The notes below the pieces were generated by a model. It worked only from the letters and a program-made list of their open reading frames with translations. It made no database searches and was not told where the DNA came from. A DNA stretch of 10,734 nucleotides from JAPLDA01 sp043742705 (GTDB lineage: Bacteria > Bacteroidota > Bacteroidia > AKYH767-A > 2013-40CM-41-45), in contig JAYTXY010000019.1 of assembly GCA_043742705.1 (NCBI GenBank), positions 1 to 10,734 on the forward strand, in the 5' to 3' direction. Every line of letters starts with the position of its first letter. Within the stretch, counting starts at the first letter, position 1. Shown here one piece after another: positions 1 through 6,228 of this stretch. Both the position numbers and the translations under genes were made by a program.

Positions 1-719
1 ATCTTCCCGCTTTTCTTAATCAACTCTGAAAACTCAATCAGGTTCTTATGAATCGGTTCAGGAGCTTGTCCGTGGAAACCCGGATTATAATCACAATGCA
101 ACATAGTAATATCAGGAAAGAGTCGCTTGATTACATTCTGCCCTGAACCATACATTGCATCATAGGCAAAATTCAATTTCGATTTCCTTATAGCATCAAT
201 GTCAAAATTCTTTTCAACGTGTTTCACATAGACCGTTTCGAGGTCAATCCATTCAAGTAATTTTTTCTCTTCAAGTTCTTTCAATGAAATTACTTCTGTA
301 TTCACGGTGGATTTATCAGCGATGATGTCTTCAATTTCCTGGACCTTGGAAGGAGTTAATGGTCCACCGTATGAGCCTTTCAGTTTAAAACCATTGTATG
401 AAGGGGGATTGTGACTGGCTGTGATAATAATTCCTACATCACATTTATTCTCCAACGTTCCCATTGAGATCATCGGAGTGGAAACAAATCCGTCTGCAAG
501 AAATGTTTTGATGCCCTTTGCTCCCATTACTTTTGCAACCGTTTCTGCAAACAGCTGTCCTGCGAAACGACAATCGTGACCAACCATCACAGAAGGATTG
601 TTTTTTTGCTTCAGTAACCAGTTCGCTGTTGCCTCGGCAACGCGGGCTACGTTTTCAACGGTAAAATCTTTAGCAATGATGGCGCGCCATCCGTCTGTTC
701 CGAATTTAATTTTTTGCAT
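1..719 (-). CDS. Phosphoglucomutase/phosphomannomutase family protein, N-terminal part (runs off the left edge)
   Basis: This is an alpha-D-phosphohexomutase, which interconverts hexose 1-phosphate and 6-phosphate (glucose and/or mannose) through a phosphoserine intermediate in the cytoplasm. The first 239 codons are present and the C-terminus lies outside the window. The protein begins MQKIKFGTDGWRAII, a typical domain 1 opening with the FGTDGWR substrate loop at residues 6-12. The catalytic phosphoserine motif TASHNPPSYNG starts at residue 100, with the serine at 102, and a YGGPLTP stretch follows. The ATG at 717-719 is the only start that keeps the conserved N-terminus. The FGTDGWR opening differs from what I recall of Bacteroidota GlmM-type enzymes, which typically begin with a SGIRG motif, so I favour phosphoglucomutase/phosphomannomutase over GlmM. 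Substrate choice cannot be settled without the C-terminal domains. The gene lies 85 bp downstream of mltG on the same strand and may be co-transcribed with it. Confidence 0.93.
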   Translation of the reverse strand, partial: MQKIKFGTDGWRAIIAKDFTVENVARVAEATANWLLKQKNNPSVMVGHDCRFAGQLFAETVAKVMGAKGIKTFLADGFVSTPMISMGTLENKCDVGIIITASHNPPSYNGFKLKGSYGGPLTPSKVQEIEDIIADKSTVNTEVISLKELEEKKLLEWIDLETVYVKHVEKNFDIDAIRKSKLNFAYDAMYGSGQNVIKRLFPDITMLHCDYNPGFHGQAPEPIHKNLIEFSELIKKSGK

Positions 720-735
720 GTGTGTTCGTATTGAC

Positions 736-751
736 TCCCGAAGTATCGGGA
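736..751. repeat. Short perfect inverted repeat in the mltG-pgm gap
   Basis: TCCCGA-AGTA-TCGGGA is a perfect 6-bp stem with a 4-nt loop, 16 bp upstream of the mutase ATG on the minus strand. It could form a compact hairpin in the leader of the mutase mRNA. No U-run follows it, so it does not look like an intrinsic terminator. Short palindromes of this kind can be dispersed repeats in bacterial genomes, but only one copy is in this window. A TAnnTTTG-like element with one mismatch (765-772, minus) would place it inside a 5' leader; this is weak. Confidence 0.45.
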
Positions 752-804
752 TGCGAATGAATCGCGAAATTAAAATTACTTTTTGTTTCCCGAAAAAAAA
801 TCTG

Positions 805-1869
805 CTATGATCGAATCCCGCGCTTATCAAGGGCTTTCTGGAACCTCCTTGCATTCAGTAAATGCTGATCGTACGTGCTGGCAAAGCTATGATGACCGGA
901 AAAGTCGTCTTTTGCACAGAAGTACATGTAATTATGCCGGGAGTAATTCAACACTGATTTCAGCGAAGCGATAGTTGGAAGGCAAATCGGTCCGGGAGGC
1001 AACCCTGCATACATGTATGTATTGTAAGGTGAGTCAATTTCTTTGTAGGCGTTCAACACACGGTTCACTGAAAAATCTCCAAGTGCAAAGACAAGTGTCG
1101 GATCTGCGTCAAGTCTCCAACCCTTTTTATAACGATTGATATAAACTCCCGCTATGAGACTCTTCTCATCATCTCTTCTTGTTTCCTGCTGAACGATAGA
1201 AGCAATAACAGATATCTCCACAGGTCTGAAGCCAATGTCTCTTGCCTTTTGACGAATGCTGTCTGTCCAGAATTTATCATACTCCTTCTTCATCCGCTTA
1301 ATAAAATTATCAGGGGATGTATTCCAATAATATTCATAGGTGTCAGGAATAAATAATGAGAGGATGTTCTCAGGAGTGAAACCCATGCGCTTGGTATAAT
1401 CCGGATCATTCATCAGGTTGAGAATGGCAGAAGAAGATGCTTCGATCTGTTCTGAAACACGTTGTGCAAGCTGATCCTTCGTGCGAATGTTATTGAACAC
1501 GAGCTGAACAGGAGTTTGTTTCCCCGAACGCAACAACGAAACGAGTGATTTGTTGTTCATGTCAGGGTTCAGCAAATACTTTCCGGGTTTTATCGACTCA
1601 TCAGAATATTTCATTTGCTCGGCAGTCCAGCGAAAAGATTTTTCATTGATGAGCAACTTTTGCTGGTTGAGAGTTTTTACAACATCCTCAAACCTTGCAT
1701 CAGAAGTGACATATAAATAATGTGGTTTTTTCCAGTCAGTAATTGCAACGTTGGGTTTATAAACCTCTCTGTATAGCATGAAAGCACCGACAGTCACTGC
1801 AACCACAAGCACGATGACAATTGACCACAAAACCTTTTTAATCGTAATCCCCTTTTTCTTCTTCGGCAT
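805..1869 (-). CDS. mltG: Endolytic murein transglycosylase MltG (YceG-like)
   Basis: MltG is an inner-membrane lytic transglycosylase that cleaves nascent glycan strands and so sets the site where peptidoglycan polymerisation ends. The 354-residue length is normal for the family. There is a short lysine-rich cytoplasmic start (PKKKK) and one transmembrane helix at about residues 12-33. A LysM-like region covers roughly 50-125 (VTSDARFEDVVKTL...IKPGKYLL), followed by the YceG catalytic domain. The motif SVIASIVQQET carries the catalytic glutamate at residue 229, equivalent to Glu218 of E. coli MltG. Other family motifs are LDADPTLVFAL (about 253-263) and SPYNTYMYAGLPPGPI (about 280-295). The ATG at 1867-1869 gives the expected N-in topology. 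It is transcribed divergently from the small gene at 1989 and is followed after 85 bp by the mutase gene. A good Bacteroidota -7 element lies about 22 bp upstream of the start. Confidence 0.96.
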   Translation of the reverse strand: MPKKKKGITIKKVLWSIVIVLVVAVTVGAFMLYREVYKPNVAITDWKKPHYLYVTSDARFEDVVKTLNQQKLLINEKSFRWTAEQMKYSDESIKPGKYLLNPDMNNKSLVSLLRSGKQTPVQLVFNNIRTKDQLAQRVSEQIEASSSAILNLMNDPDYTKRMGFTPENILSLFIPDTYEYYWNTSPDNFIKRMKKEYDKFWTDSIRQKARDIGFRPVEISVIASIVQQETRRDDEKSLIAGVYINRYKKGWRLDADPTLVFALGDFSVNRVLNAYKEIDSPYNTYMYAGLPPGPICLPTIASLKSVLNYSRHNYMYFCAKDDFSGHHSFASTYDQHLLNARRFQKALDKRGIRS

Positions 1870-1890
1870 AAAGTTCTTTTGAATCTGCTA

Positions 1891-1898
1891 CAAAAGTA
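1891..1898 (-). promoter_or_regulatory. Candidate Bacteroidota -7 promoter element for mltG
   Basis: Read on the minus strand the sequence is TACTTTTG, a perfect match to the Bacteroidota primary sigma-factor -7 consensus TAnnTTTG, followed by TAGC. The ATG of mltG begins 21 bases downstream, implying a very short leader, which is usual in this phylum. At the expected distance upstream (about 19-22 nt) only a degenerate CTTCAA is present instead of TTTG or TTG, so the -33 half is weak. Confidence 0.45.
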
Positions 1899-1988
1899 AT
1901 TGAAATGAAAGAGATATTGAAGATAGATTAATACTTCGTTAATTATTACGAAACATTGAAGATTTTATTTTACAGGAAAATCAACAAC

Positions 1989-2351
1989 ATGAAAATCCAT
2001 CTCTACAACTACAGTTTACCGATCGTATTCAGCTACTTCGAGGAAGTACTGAAGAAGATGAATTACACCGTACAACACTCCGATTTCAGAAATGGAATCA
2101 TCAGTGCCGGAAAAGGTGAGGGAATAAGTTCGCTTTCTTCCTTGTTAGATCTGAAATTTTTCAACGAAAAATTCTCCGTGGGCATTCTTATAATCTCAAG
2201 TTCGTTGTCAAACATTTTCGGAACTATTTTTTATGATCCTTCCGGAGAACAACAATTTATCGAGAACCTCTTCACCAAACTCGAAGCAAGGGAAATTATG
2301 AATCCGTTGCGCTTGCCGGAGGAGAATTACATTGAGGCGATTGCGTCTTGA
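1989..2351 (+). CDS. Small hypothetical protein, 120 aa
   Basis: I do not recognise this protein. It starts MKIHLYNYSLPIVFSYFEEV and has no signal peptide, transmembrane segment or cysteine, so it is probably cytosolic. By eye the pattern is strand, amphipathic helix (about 10-24), strand (YTVQHSDFRNGIISAGKG), a serine-rich linker (SSLSSLL), two strands (KFSVGILIISSS, NIFGTIFYD) and a final helix (QQFIENLFTKLEA). This resembles the many small single-domain alpha/beta proteins with a GYxVxxxDxxxGxIxA-type hairpin, but that is fold-level inference only. The ATG at 1989 is preferred over the in-frame TTG at 1956 because AGGAAA lies just upstream and the hydrophobic strand starts directly after it. 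It is divergent from mltG and convergent with the histidine kinase gene, with a hairpin element between the two stop codons. It therefore appears to be its own transcription unit. Confidence 0.7.
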   Translation: MKIHLYNYSLPIVFSYFEEVLKKMNYTVQHSDFRNGIISAGKGEGISSLSSLLDLKFFNEKFSVGILIISSSLSNIFGTIFYDPSGEQQFIENLFTKLEAREIMNPLRLPEENYIEAIAS

Positions 2352-2365
2352 GTAAAGGAGTTGAT

Positions 2366-2400
2366 TAAGTGGATTGAGTTGAGTAAGTGGATTGGGTTGA
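2366..2400. repeat. Two tandem copies of a 17-bp repeat, period 18
   Basis: TAAGTGGATTGAGTTGA (2366-2382) is followed one base later by TAAGTGGATTGGGTTGA (2384-2400). The copies differ at one of 17 positions. They lie just after the stop codon of the small plus-strand gene and immediately left of the large inverted repeat at 2408-2496. They look like part of the same degenerate low-complexity element. Confidence 0.75.
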
Positions 2401-2407
2401 TTTAACA

Positions 2408-2496
2408 GAAAGTGTGAAAGTGTGAAGGTGAGAAAGTGCGAGGGCGACATAGTCTTTTCAATTCTCACTTTCTCATAGTCTCACTTTCTCACTCTC
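2408..2496. repeat. Large imperfect inverted repeat, element 1 (between convergent genes)
   Basis: The arms are 2408-2438 and 2466-2496 with a 27-nt loop. Comparing the left arm with the reverse complement of the right arm without gaps, 25 of 31 positions match. The left arm is a run of degenerate 7-8 nt words (GAAAGTG, TGAAAGTG, TGAGAAAGTG); the right arm is its pyrimidine-rich complement (CACTTTCTC). Further weak complementarity extends outward to about 2350 and 2530. It lies between the stop codons of the convergent small gene and the histidine kinase gene, where a structure working on both strands could end transcription from both sides. It has no clean U-tract, so a standard intrinsic terminator is not proven. 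Confidence 0.8.
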
Positions 2497-2533
2497 AAAT
2501 TAAATACTCAATTAATCACTCAACCAACCGCTT

Positions 2534-3583
2534 CTACTTCGCCTTCCTGAGCGTAAACGCAAACGTTGTCCCGATCCCAAACGTACTGCGGACATTGATT
2601 GTTTGTTGATGTGCTTCGATAATGTGTTTTACGATGGCAAGACCAAGTCCTGTTCCACCTGCTTCGCGGGAACGGCTTTTATCTACACGATAGAAACGTT
2701 CAAACAATCTAGGCAGATGCTGAGGATCTACTCCTATTCCATCGTCTGTTATTTCAACAAGAATATTTTCGTCCATATCATAAAATCCCACCAAGGTAAT
2801 CCCTCCTTCTTTTCCATACTTGACTGAATTGACAAGAAGATTGACAAGCACTTGCCGGATACGTTCCTTATCTGCTAAAACATAGAATGATTTGTCACTG
2901 CCATCTTTAAAACCGAGGCGAATATTTTTCTCTGCTGCTTGTAATTCGAGCGATTCAAAAACATCCTTCACATGATCGCGGATATCGAAGACGCGCTGCT
3001 CAAGAGTCATTTCCCCTGATTCCAGTTTACTGATGGATTCGAGGTCTTCTACAATCAGGCAAAGCCGGTCAACAGATTTGGAAGCACGTTGGAGATAATG
3101 CACATTCACTTCTTTGTCATCAATACCTCCTTCAAGTAACGTGTGAATGTATCCCTGAATATTGAAGATCGGAGTTTTCAGTTCGTGAGAGACATTTCCC
3201 AAAAATTCTTTCCGAAAATTTTCCATCCGTTTTAATTCTTCAATTTCATCACTGCGGTTTTGTTGCCAGTCCATCACTTCGCGGTTTACACTTCCAATGA
3301 TGTCATTACCAAGGTTCATCTTCCCCGAAGTTTTTTCCTTCGAACTTCTGAAATTAGAAATGGTCTTGTAGACTAATTTTATCTTCCGGTAAATAAATTT
3401 TTCAAGCAGATAATAGAAAACAAAAAAAGTAGCGATGAAAGCAATGACAAAAATAACAAGCAACGATATCCAGCTTTTCTGAAAATAAGGAGAAAAATTT
3501 GTAATTAATTCCGCGATGAGAACAATCACGGCAGCTACCAGCGCGGCAATCAGAGCAAGACTTCGGGGAGTTGGGTTTTTCAT
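2534..3583 (-). CDS. PhoR-like membrane sensor histidine kinase
   Basis: This is the sensor kinase of a two-component pair, autophosphorylating on histidine and passing the phosphate to the response regulator encoded at 3707-4396. Of 349 residues, 1-60 hold two transmembrane helices (about 8-29 and 38-60) separated by only about 8-10 residues, so there is almost no extracytoplasmic domain. A juxtamembrane linker follows (about 61-115). The HisKA domain has the H-box FLGNVSHELKTPIFNIQGYI with the phosphoacceptor at His133. The HATPase_c domain has the N-box VLVNLLVNSVKYG (Asn252), the G1 box DDGIGV (280-285), the F box FERFYRVD (294-301) and the G2 box GGTGLGLAI (309-317). All catalytic motifs look intact. 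No PAS domain is present and a HAMP domain is not clear. The sequence of the H-box and of the ATP lid is typical of the PhoR/ResE/VicK group. The gene lies 123 bp downstream of the regulator gene. Confidence 0.94.
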   Translation of the reverse strand: MKNPTPRSLALIAALVAAVIVLIAELITNFSPYFQKSWISLLVIFVIAFIATFFVFYYLLEKFIYRKIKLVYKTISNFRSSKEKTSGKMNLGNDIIGSVNREVMDWQQNRSDEIEELKRMENFRKEFLGNVSHELKTPIFNIQGYIHTLLEGGIDDKEVNVHYLQRASKSVDRLCLIVEDLESISKLESGEMTLEQRVFDIRDHVKDVFESLELQAAEKNIRLGFKDGSDKSFYVLADKERIRQVLVNLLVNSVKYGKEGGITLVGFYDMDENILVEITDDGIGVDPQHLPRLFERFYRVDKSRSREAGGTGLGLAIVKHIIEAHQQTINVRSTFGIGTTFAFTLRKAK

Positions 3584-3597
3584 TTTTAAGTGACGAG

Positions 3598-3657
3598 GTG
3601 ATTAAGTAACAAAGTAACTAAGCAAATCTTCTCTTCGTCACATCGTTACTTTGTCAC
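3598..3657. repeat. Imperfect inverted repeat, element 2 (between regulator and kinase genes)
   Basis: The arms are 3598-3622 and 3633-3657 with a 10-nt loop. Without gaps, 19 of 25 positions pair when the left arm is compared with the reverse complement of the right. The words are AAGTAAC, AAGTGAC and GTGACGAAG, related in style to elements 1 and 3 but richer in AAGTAAC. It occupies most of the 123-bp gap between the response regulator stop and the kinase start. On a shared transcript it would form a hairpin just before the kinase start codon, so it could uncouple or attenuate kinase expression. Confidence 0.75.
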
Positions 3658-3706
3658 CTTTAAGGTTCTCTTCGCAACAAGATTCACTAACAAATCTGCG
3701 ACAAAG

Positions 3707-4396
3707 TTAAAAATCAAACTTATACCCAATTCCTTTTACAGTCTTGATATGCTCTTCTCCCAGTTTCTCTCTCAGTTTTCGAATGTGAACATCAATGGTG
3801 CGATCTCCGACAATGATGTCGCTTCCCCAAACGCGTTCAAGAATTTCATCACGTGTAAAAACTTTACCCGGCTTTGAAGCGAGCAATGAAAGAAGTTCAA
3901 ATTCCTTTCTTGGTAAGGAAATTTTTTTGTCTGCCTGGTAAACAAGATACTGTTCGCGATCAATACGAAGATCCCCAACACTGGTAACATTTGCCCTATC
4001 AGAACCTTCCTTTCCGTTGTACCTGCGGAACAGTGCATGAATGCGACTGATCAAAACTTTTGGTTTGATTGGCTTGGTGATGTAATCATCAGCCCCCACA
4101 TCAAATCCTGCAATTTGAGAATAGTCTTCGTTACGTGCTGTCAGAAAAGCGATCATTGTTTTTTTAAATTCAGGAATCTCACGCAAAGCCCGGCATGTTT
4201 CTATACCATCCATCTCAGGCATCATGATATCAAGAATAATAAGATCAGGATGTGCTTTCTTTGCCTCTACAATTGCTTCCTTTCCGTTGTTTGCTTTAAA
4301 TATTTCGTAGTTCTCCTTCTTTAAATTGTATTCCATGAACTCGAGAATGTCCGGTTCATCATCCACTAACAAGATTTTCAAACTTTGGGATTTCAT
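3707..4396 (-). CDS. OmpR/PhoB-family response regulator
   Basis: This is a two-domain DNA-binding response regulator of 229 residues, normal for the family. The receiver domain (about 6-122) carries the acidic pocket D12/D13 (LLVDDEPD), the phosphoacceptor Asp56 in DLIILDIMMPEMDG, the switch threonine at 86 (FLTAR) and the conserved Lys108 (DDYITKPIKP). The C-terminal winged-helix domain (about 137-229) shows the OmpR/PhoB pattern: LPRKEFELLSLLASKPGKVFTR, then the recognition helix region RTIDVHIRKLREKLG, and the terminal wing IKTVKGIGYKF. All phosphorylation residues are intact. The cognate kinase gene lies downstream after a 123-bp spacer occupied by an inverted repeat, a regulator-first order as in phoB-phoR. 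The stimulus cannot be deduced. A start further upstream is not supported; the ATG at 4394-4396 sits directly before the first receiver strand (LKILLVDDE). Confidence 0.95.
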   Translation of the reverse strand: MKSQSLKILLVDDEPDILEFMEYNLKKENYEIFKANNGKEAIVEAKKAHPDLIILDIMMPEMDGIETCRALREIPEFKKTMIAFLTARNEDYSQIAGFDVGADDYITKPIKPKVLISRIHALFRRYNGKEGSDRANVTSVGDLRIDREQYLVYQADKKISLPRKEFELLSLLASKPGKVFTRDEILERVWGSDIIVGDRTIDVHIRKLREKLGEEHIKTVKGIGYKFDF

Positions 4397-4485
4397 TTCA
4401 GAAATTTTCGTTGAAGGTATCTGTGCAAGGTAAAGTTAATGTTAAGTAAAAATAAAGAAAAGATTACCTCAAAAAACTTCGCAAC

Positions 4486-5232
4486 CTATTCCTGCAAGTC
4501 ATCAGGAAGATAAGATGCCTCTTCAGTTTTACTGGAAGTTGAGATCGCTTCGTTGATAAAACTCATTTCTTCTGCTGACAAGTATCTCCACTCTCCAATG
4601 GGAATTCCGTCAAGTGTTACATTCATAATGCGAATCCGTTTTAACTTCTGAACCTTGTAACCCAACTCTTCACACATCCTTCTAATTTGGCGGTTAAGTC
4701 CTTGGGTTAAAATAATTCGGAAGCGATGACTTTGCAACTGCTCCACAAAACATTTTTGTGTCACCGTATCCAGGATTGCAACTCCGTTTCCCATTGAAGA
4801 AATAAATTCAGGAGTTACAGGATTGTCAACAGTCACAACATATTCCTTTTCGTGATTGTTACCAGCTCGTAGAATCTTGTTGACAATGTCTCCGTCATTG
4901 GTGAGGAAAATAAGTCCTTCTGAGGCTTTGTCTAAACGACCAATCGGAAAAATGCGACTCTTATAATTCAGAAAATCGATGATGTTGTCTTTGTCCTTCA
5001 GGTCAGTTGTGCAAGTTACTCCGGGAGGCTTGTTGAACGCCATGTACACATAGTCACTCTTCGGTTTTAAAAGTTTCCCATCAATTTTAATTTCATCGGC
5101 TGAAGAAACTTTTGTACCGAGTTCAGGCTTTACTCCGTTTACGGTGACTCTTCCTTCTTCGATGAGTCGATCTGCTTCACGTCTCGAGCAAATGCCTGAT
5201 TCGCTGATAAATTTATTTACCCTCGTCTGCAT
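4486..5232 (-). CDS. rluF: 23S rRNA pseudouridine synthase RluF
   Basis: This belongs to the RsuA/RluB/RluE/RluF family and converts uridine to pseudouridine in RNA; E. coli RluF modifies U2604 of 23S rRNA and also acts on tRNA-Tyr. The 248-residue protein (from the preferred ATG at 5232) begins with an S4 RNA-binding domain (TRVNKFISESGICSRREADR). The catalytic domain follows, with the active-site Asp in FPIGRLDKASEGLIFLTNDGD (residue 101). The RluF-type signatures are HEKEYVVTVD and LTQGLNRQIRRMCEELGYKV, ending in KRIRIMNVTL. The QGLNRQIRRMC form separates it from RluB and RsuA, which have other residues there. The reading frame extends to a TTG at 5244, but the ATG at 5232 puts the S4 domain at the normal distance. 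It overlaps the end of the upstream cvfB-like gene by 20 bp, which suggests translational coupling. An acidic, serine-rich tail of about 18 residues ends the protein. Confidence 0.93.
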   Translation of the reverse strand: MQTRVNKFISESGICSRREADRLIEEGRVTVNGVKPELGTKVSSADEIKIDGKLLKPKSDYVYMAFNKPPGVTCTTDLKDKDNIIDFLNYKSRIFPIGRLDKASEGLIFLTNDGDIVNKILRAGNNHEKEYVVTVDNPVTPEFISSMGNGVAILDTVTQKCFVEQLQSHRFRIILTQGLNRQIRRMCEELGYKVQKLKRIRIMNVTLDGIPIGEWRYLSAEEMSFINEAISTSSKTEEASYLPDDLQE

Positions 5233-6067
5233 CTGACTTTTCAACTAACTTAATTTCAAAATCAGAAATTGTGATGCGATGATCTCTGTAAAGTCCTCCA
5301 ATGGTTTTCTTAAAAGCCTTCTTGCTGATCTTAAACTGCTGGTAAATATCTTCAGGAGAACTTTTATCTCCCAGTGAAAGGACTCCTTTATTTGTTTCCA
5401 GGTGTTGTAAGATGACATGCTTTGAATCTTCAATATGACTGTAGCCGTCCTGGAAAAGGCGTAAATCAATTTTCCCGTCATCGCGAACCTGCTTGATGTA
5501 GCCACGTTTCAACTCACCTTCTTTTATCTCTTCAAAAATTTCATTTTGAAAAAGCAATCCTTCGTATTGGTTGTTAATGATGGCTTTAAAACCGAGGCTT
5601 GTTTTTTCAGCGATCAGCAATTGAACTTCATCGCCTGTCCGGAGGCCTTTAGTATCGTTGTCGAGAAATTTTCCCCATTTTGTAGTTGCAGCAATTCTTC
5701 CGGAGAATTCATCAATGAAAAGATAAACAAGATATTTTTTTCCTGCTTCCATCTCCATGCGTTGCTCCGCATAAGATACAAATACATCTTTCGCAATTCC
5801 CCAATCTAAAAAAGCACCGTGTTCATTGACATCTTTCACAGAGAGAAAAGCAAAATCATCAACAGTAGCAAACGGTTTCAGCGTAGTTGCAATCGGACGA
5901 TTTTCATTGTCGAGGTAAACAAAAACTTCAATCTTGTCTCCGAGAGAAGTTCCCGGCTTTACGTATTTCATCGGAAGTAATATATCATCCGTTCCATCGG
6001 TAAGAAAAAGTCCGATGTCGGATTTGCTTTTTACTTCAAGCTCGTTGTATTTTCCGATCTCAATCAT
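5213..6067 (-). CDS. cvfB: CvfB-family S1-like RNA-binding protein
   Basis: This 284-residue protein matches the CvfB/YitL family, cytosolic RNA-binding proteins with tandem S1 domains followed by a winged-helix domain. In Staphylococcus the family affects virulence gene expression; its role in Bacteroidota is not known to me. The first S1-like unit covers about residues 2-63 (GKYNELEVKSKSDIGLFL). The second covers about 70-130, with the conserved stretch FLSVKDVNEHGAFLDWG followed by KDVFVSYAEQ. The third covers about 143-204 (GDEVQLLIAEKTSLGFKAII...EGLL). The winged helix covers about 215-275 (SPEDIYQQFKISKKAFKKTIGGLY). The ATG at 6065-6067 opens directly into the first S1 strand. The 3' end overlaps rluF by 20 bp in another frame, forming a two-gene operon with a translation-related theme. 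The upstream spacer contains inverted-repeat element 3. Confidence 0.9.
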   Translation of the reverse strand: MIEIGKYNELEVKSKSDIGLFLTDGTDDILLPMKYVKPGTSLGDKIEVFVYLDNENRPIATTLKPFATVDDFAFLSVKDVNEHGAFLDWGIAKDVFVSYAEQRMEMEAGKKYLVYLFIDEFSGRIAATTKWGKFLDNDTKGLRTGDEVQLLIAEKTSLGFKAIINNQYEGLLFQNEIFEEIKEGELKRGYIKQVRDDGKIDLRLFQDGYSHIEDSKHVILQHLETNKGVLSLGDKSSPEDIYQQFKISKKAFKKTIGGLYRDHRITISDFEIKLVEKSDADEGK

Positions 6068-6116
6068 TTATCAAGAGTTATGAGTGATTGGGCTATGTTG
6101 TATTAATTGGATTATT

Positions 6117-6217
6117 CTGAAAGTGAGAGAGTGGGAAAGTGTGATAGAGAGAAAGTATAAGGAATGCGGTAGTATAATAATTTTCACTTTCTCACCCGTT
6201 CACTTTCACGCTTTCAG
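6117..6217. repeat. Large imperfect inverted repeat, element 3 (between the ABC-F and cvfB genes)
   Basis: The outermost 7 bp are perfect (CTGAAAG at 6117-6123, CTTTCAG at 6211-6217). Extending inward, arms 6117-6153 and 6181-6217 match at 25 of 37 positions without gaps, leaving a 27-nt loop. The words are GAAAGTG, GAGAGAGTG and GGAAAGTGTG on the left, with the complementary CACTTTC-rich words on the right. It fills the 161-bp gap downstream of the ABC-F gene and could help end that transcript or insulate the cvfB-rluF pair. The style is clearly that of element 1 at 2408-2496. Confidence 0.78.
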
Positions 6218-6228
6218 TTTGTTCTAAA

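Noticed and set aside
1935..1952. TTCGT...ACGAA inverted repeat in the divergent mltG spacer
   Set aside because: Arms of only 5 bp in AT-rich DNA with an 8-nt loop are too weak to call an operator.
1956..1988. Upstream TTG start for the small plus-strand gene
   Set aside because: The ATG at 1989 has an AGGAAA just upstream and leads straight into the first predicted strand; the extra 11 residues add nothing recognisable.
2208..2468. Minus-strand open frame with a repetitive N-terminus (SHFLTFTLSHFLL)
   Set aside because: It overlaps the end of the plus-strand small gene antisense and its repetitive part is only the translated GAAAGTG inverted repeat. It looks like an artefact of low-complexity DNA.
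2366..2496. CRISPR-like tandem repeat pattern
   Set aside because: The repeat units are 7-18 bp and degenerate, with no constant spacers and no cas genes nearby.
4430..4438. TAACTTTAC (minus strand) as a promoter for the response regulator gene
   Set aside because: It lacks the key G of TAnnTTTG and has no -33 partner; in AT-rich spacer this is not distinguishable from chance.
5233..5244. TTG start for rluF giving four more residues
   Set aside because: The ATG at 5232 gives the normal S4-domain N-terminus and a smaller overlap with the upstream gene.
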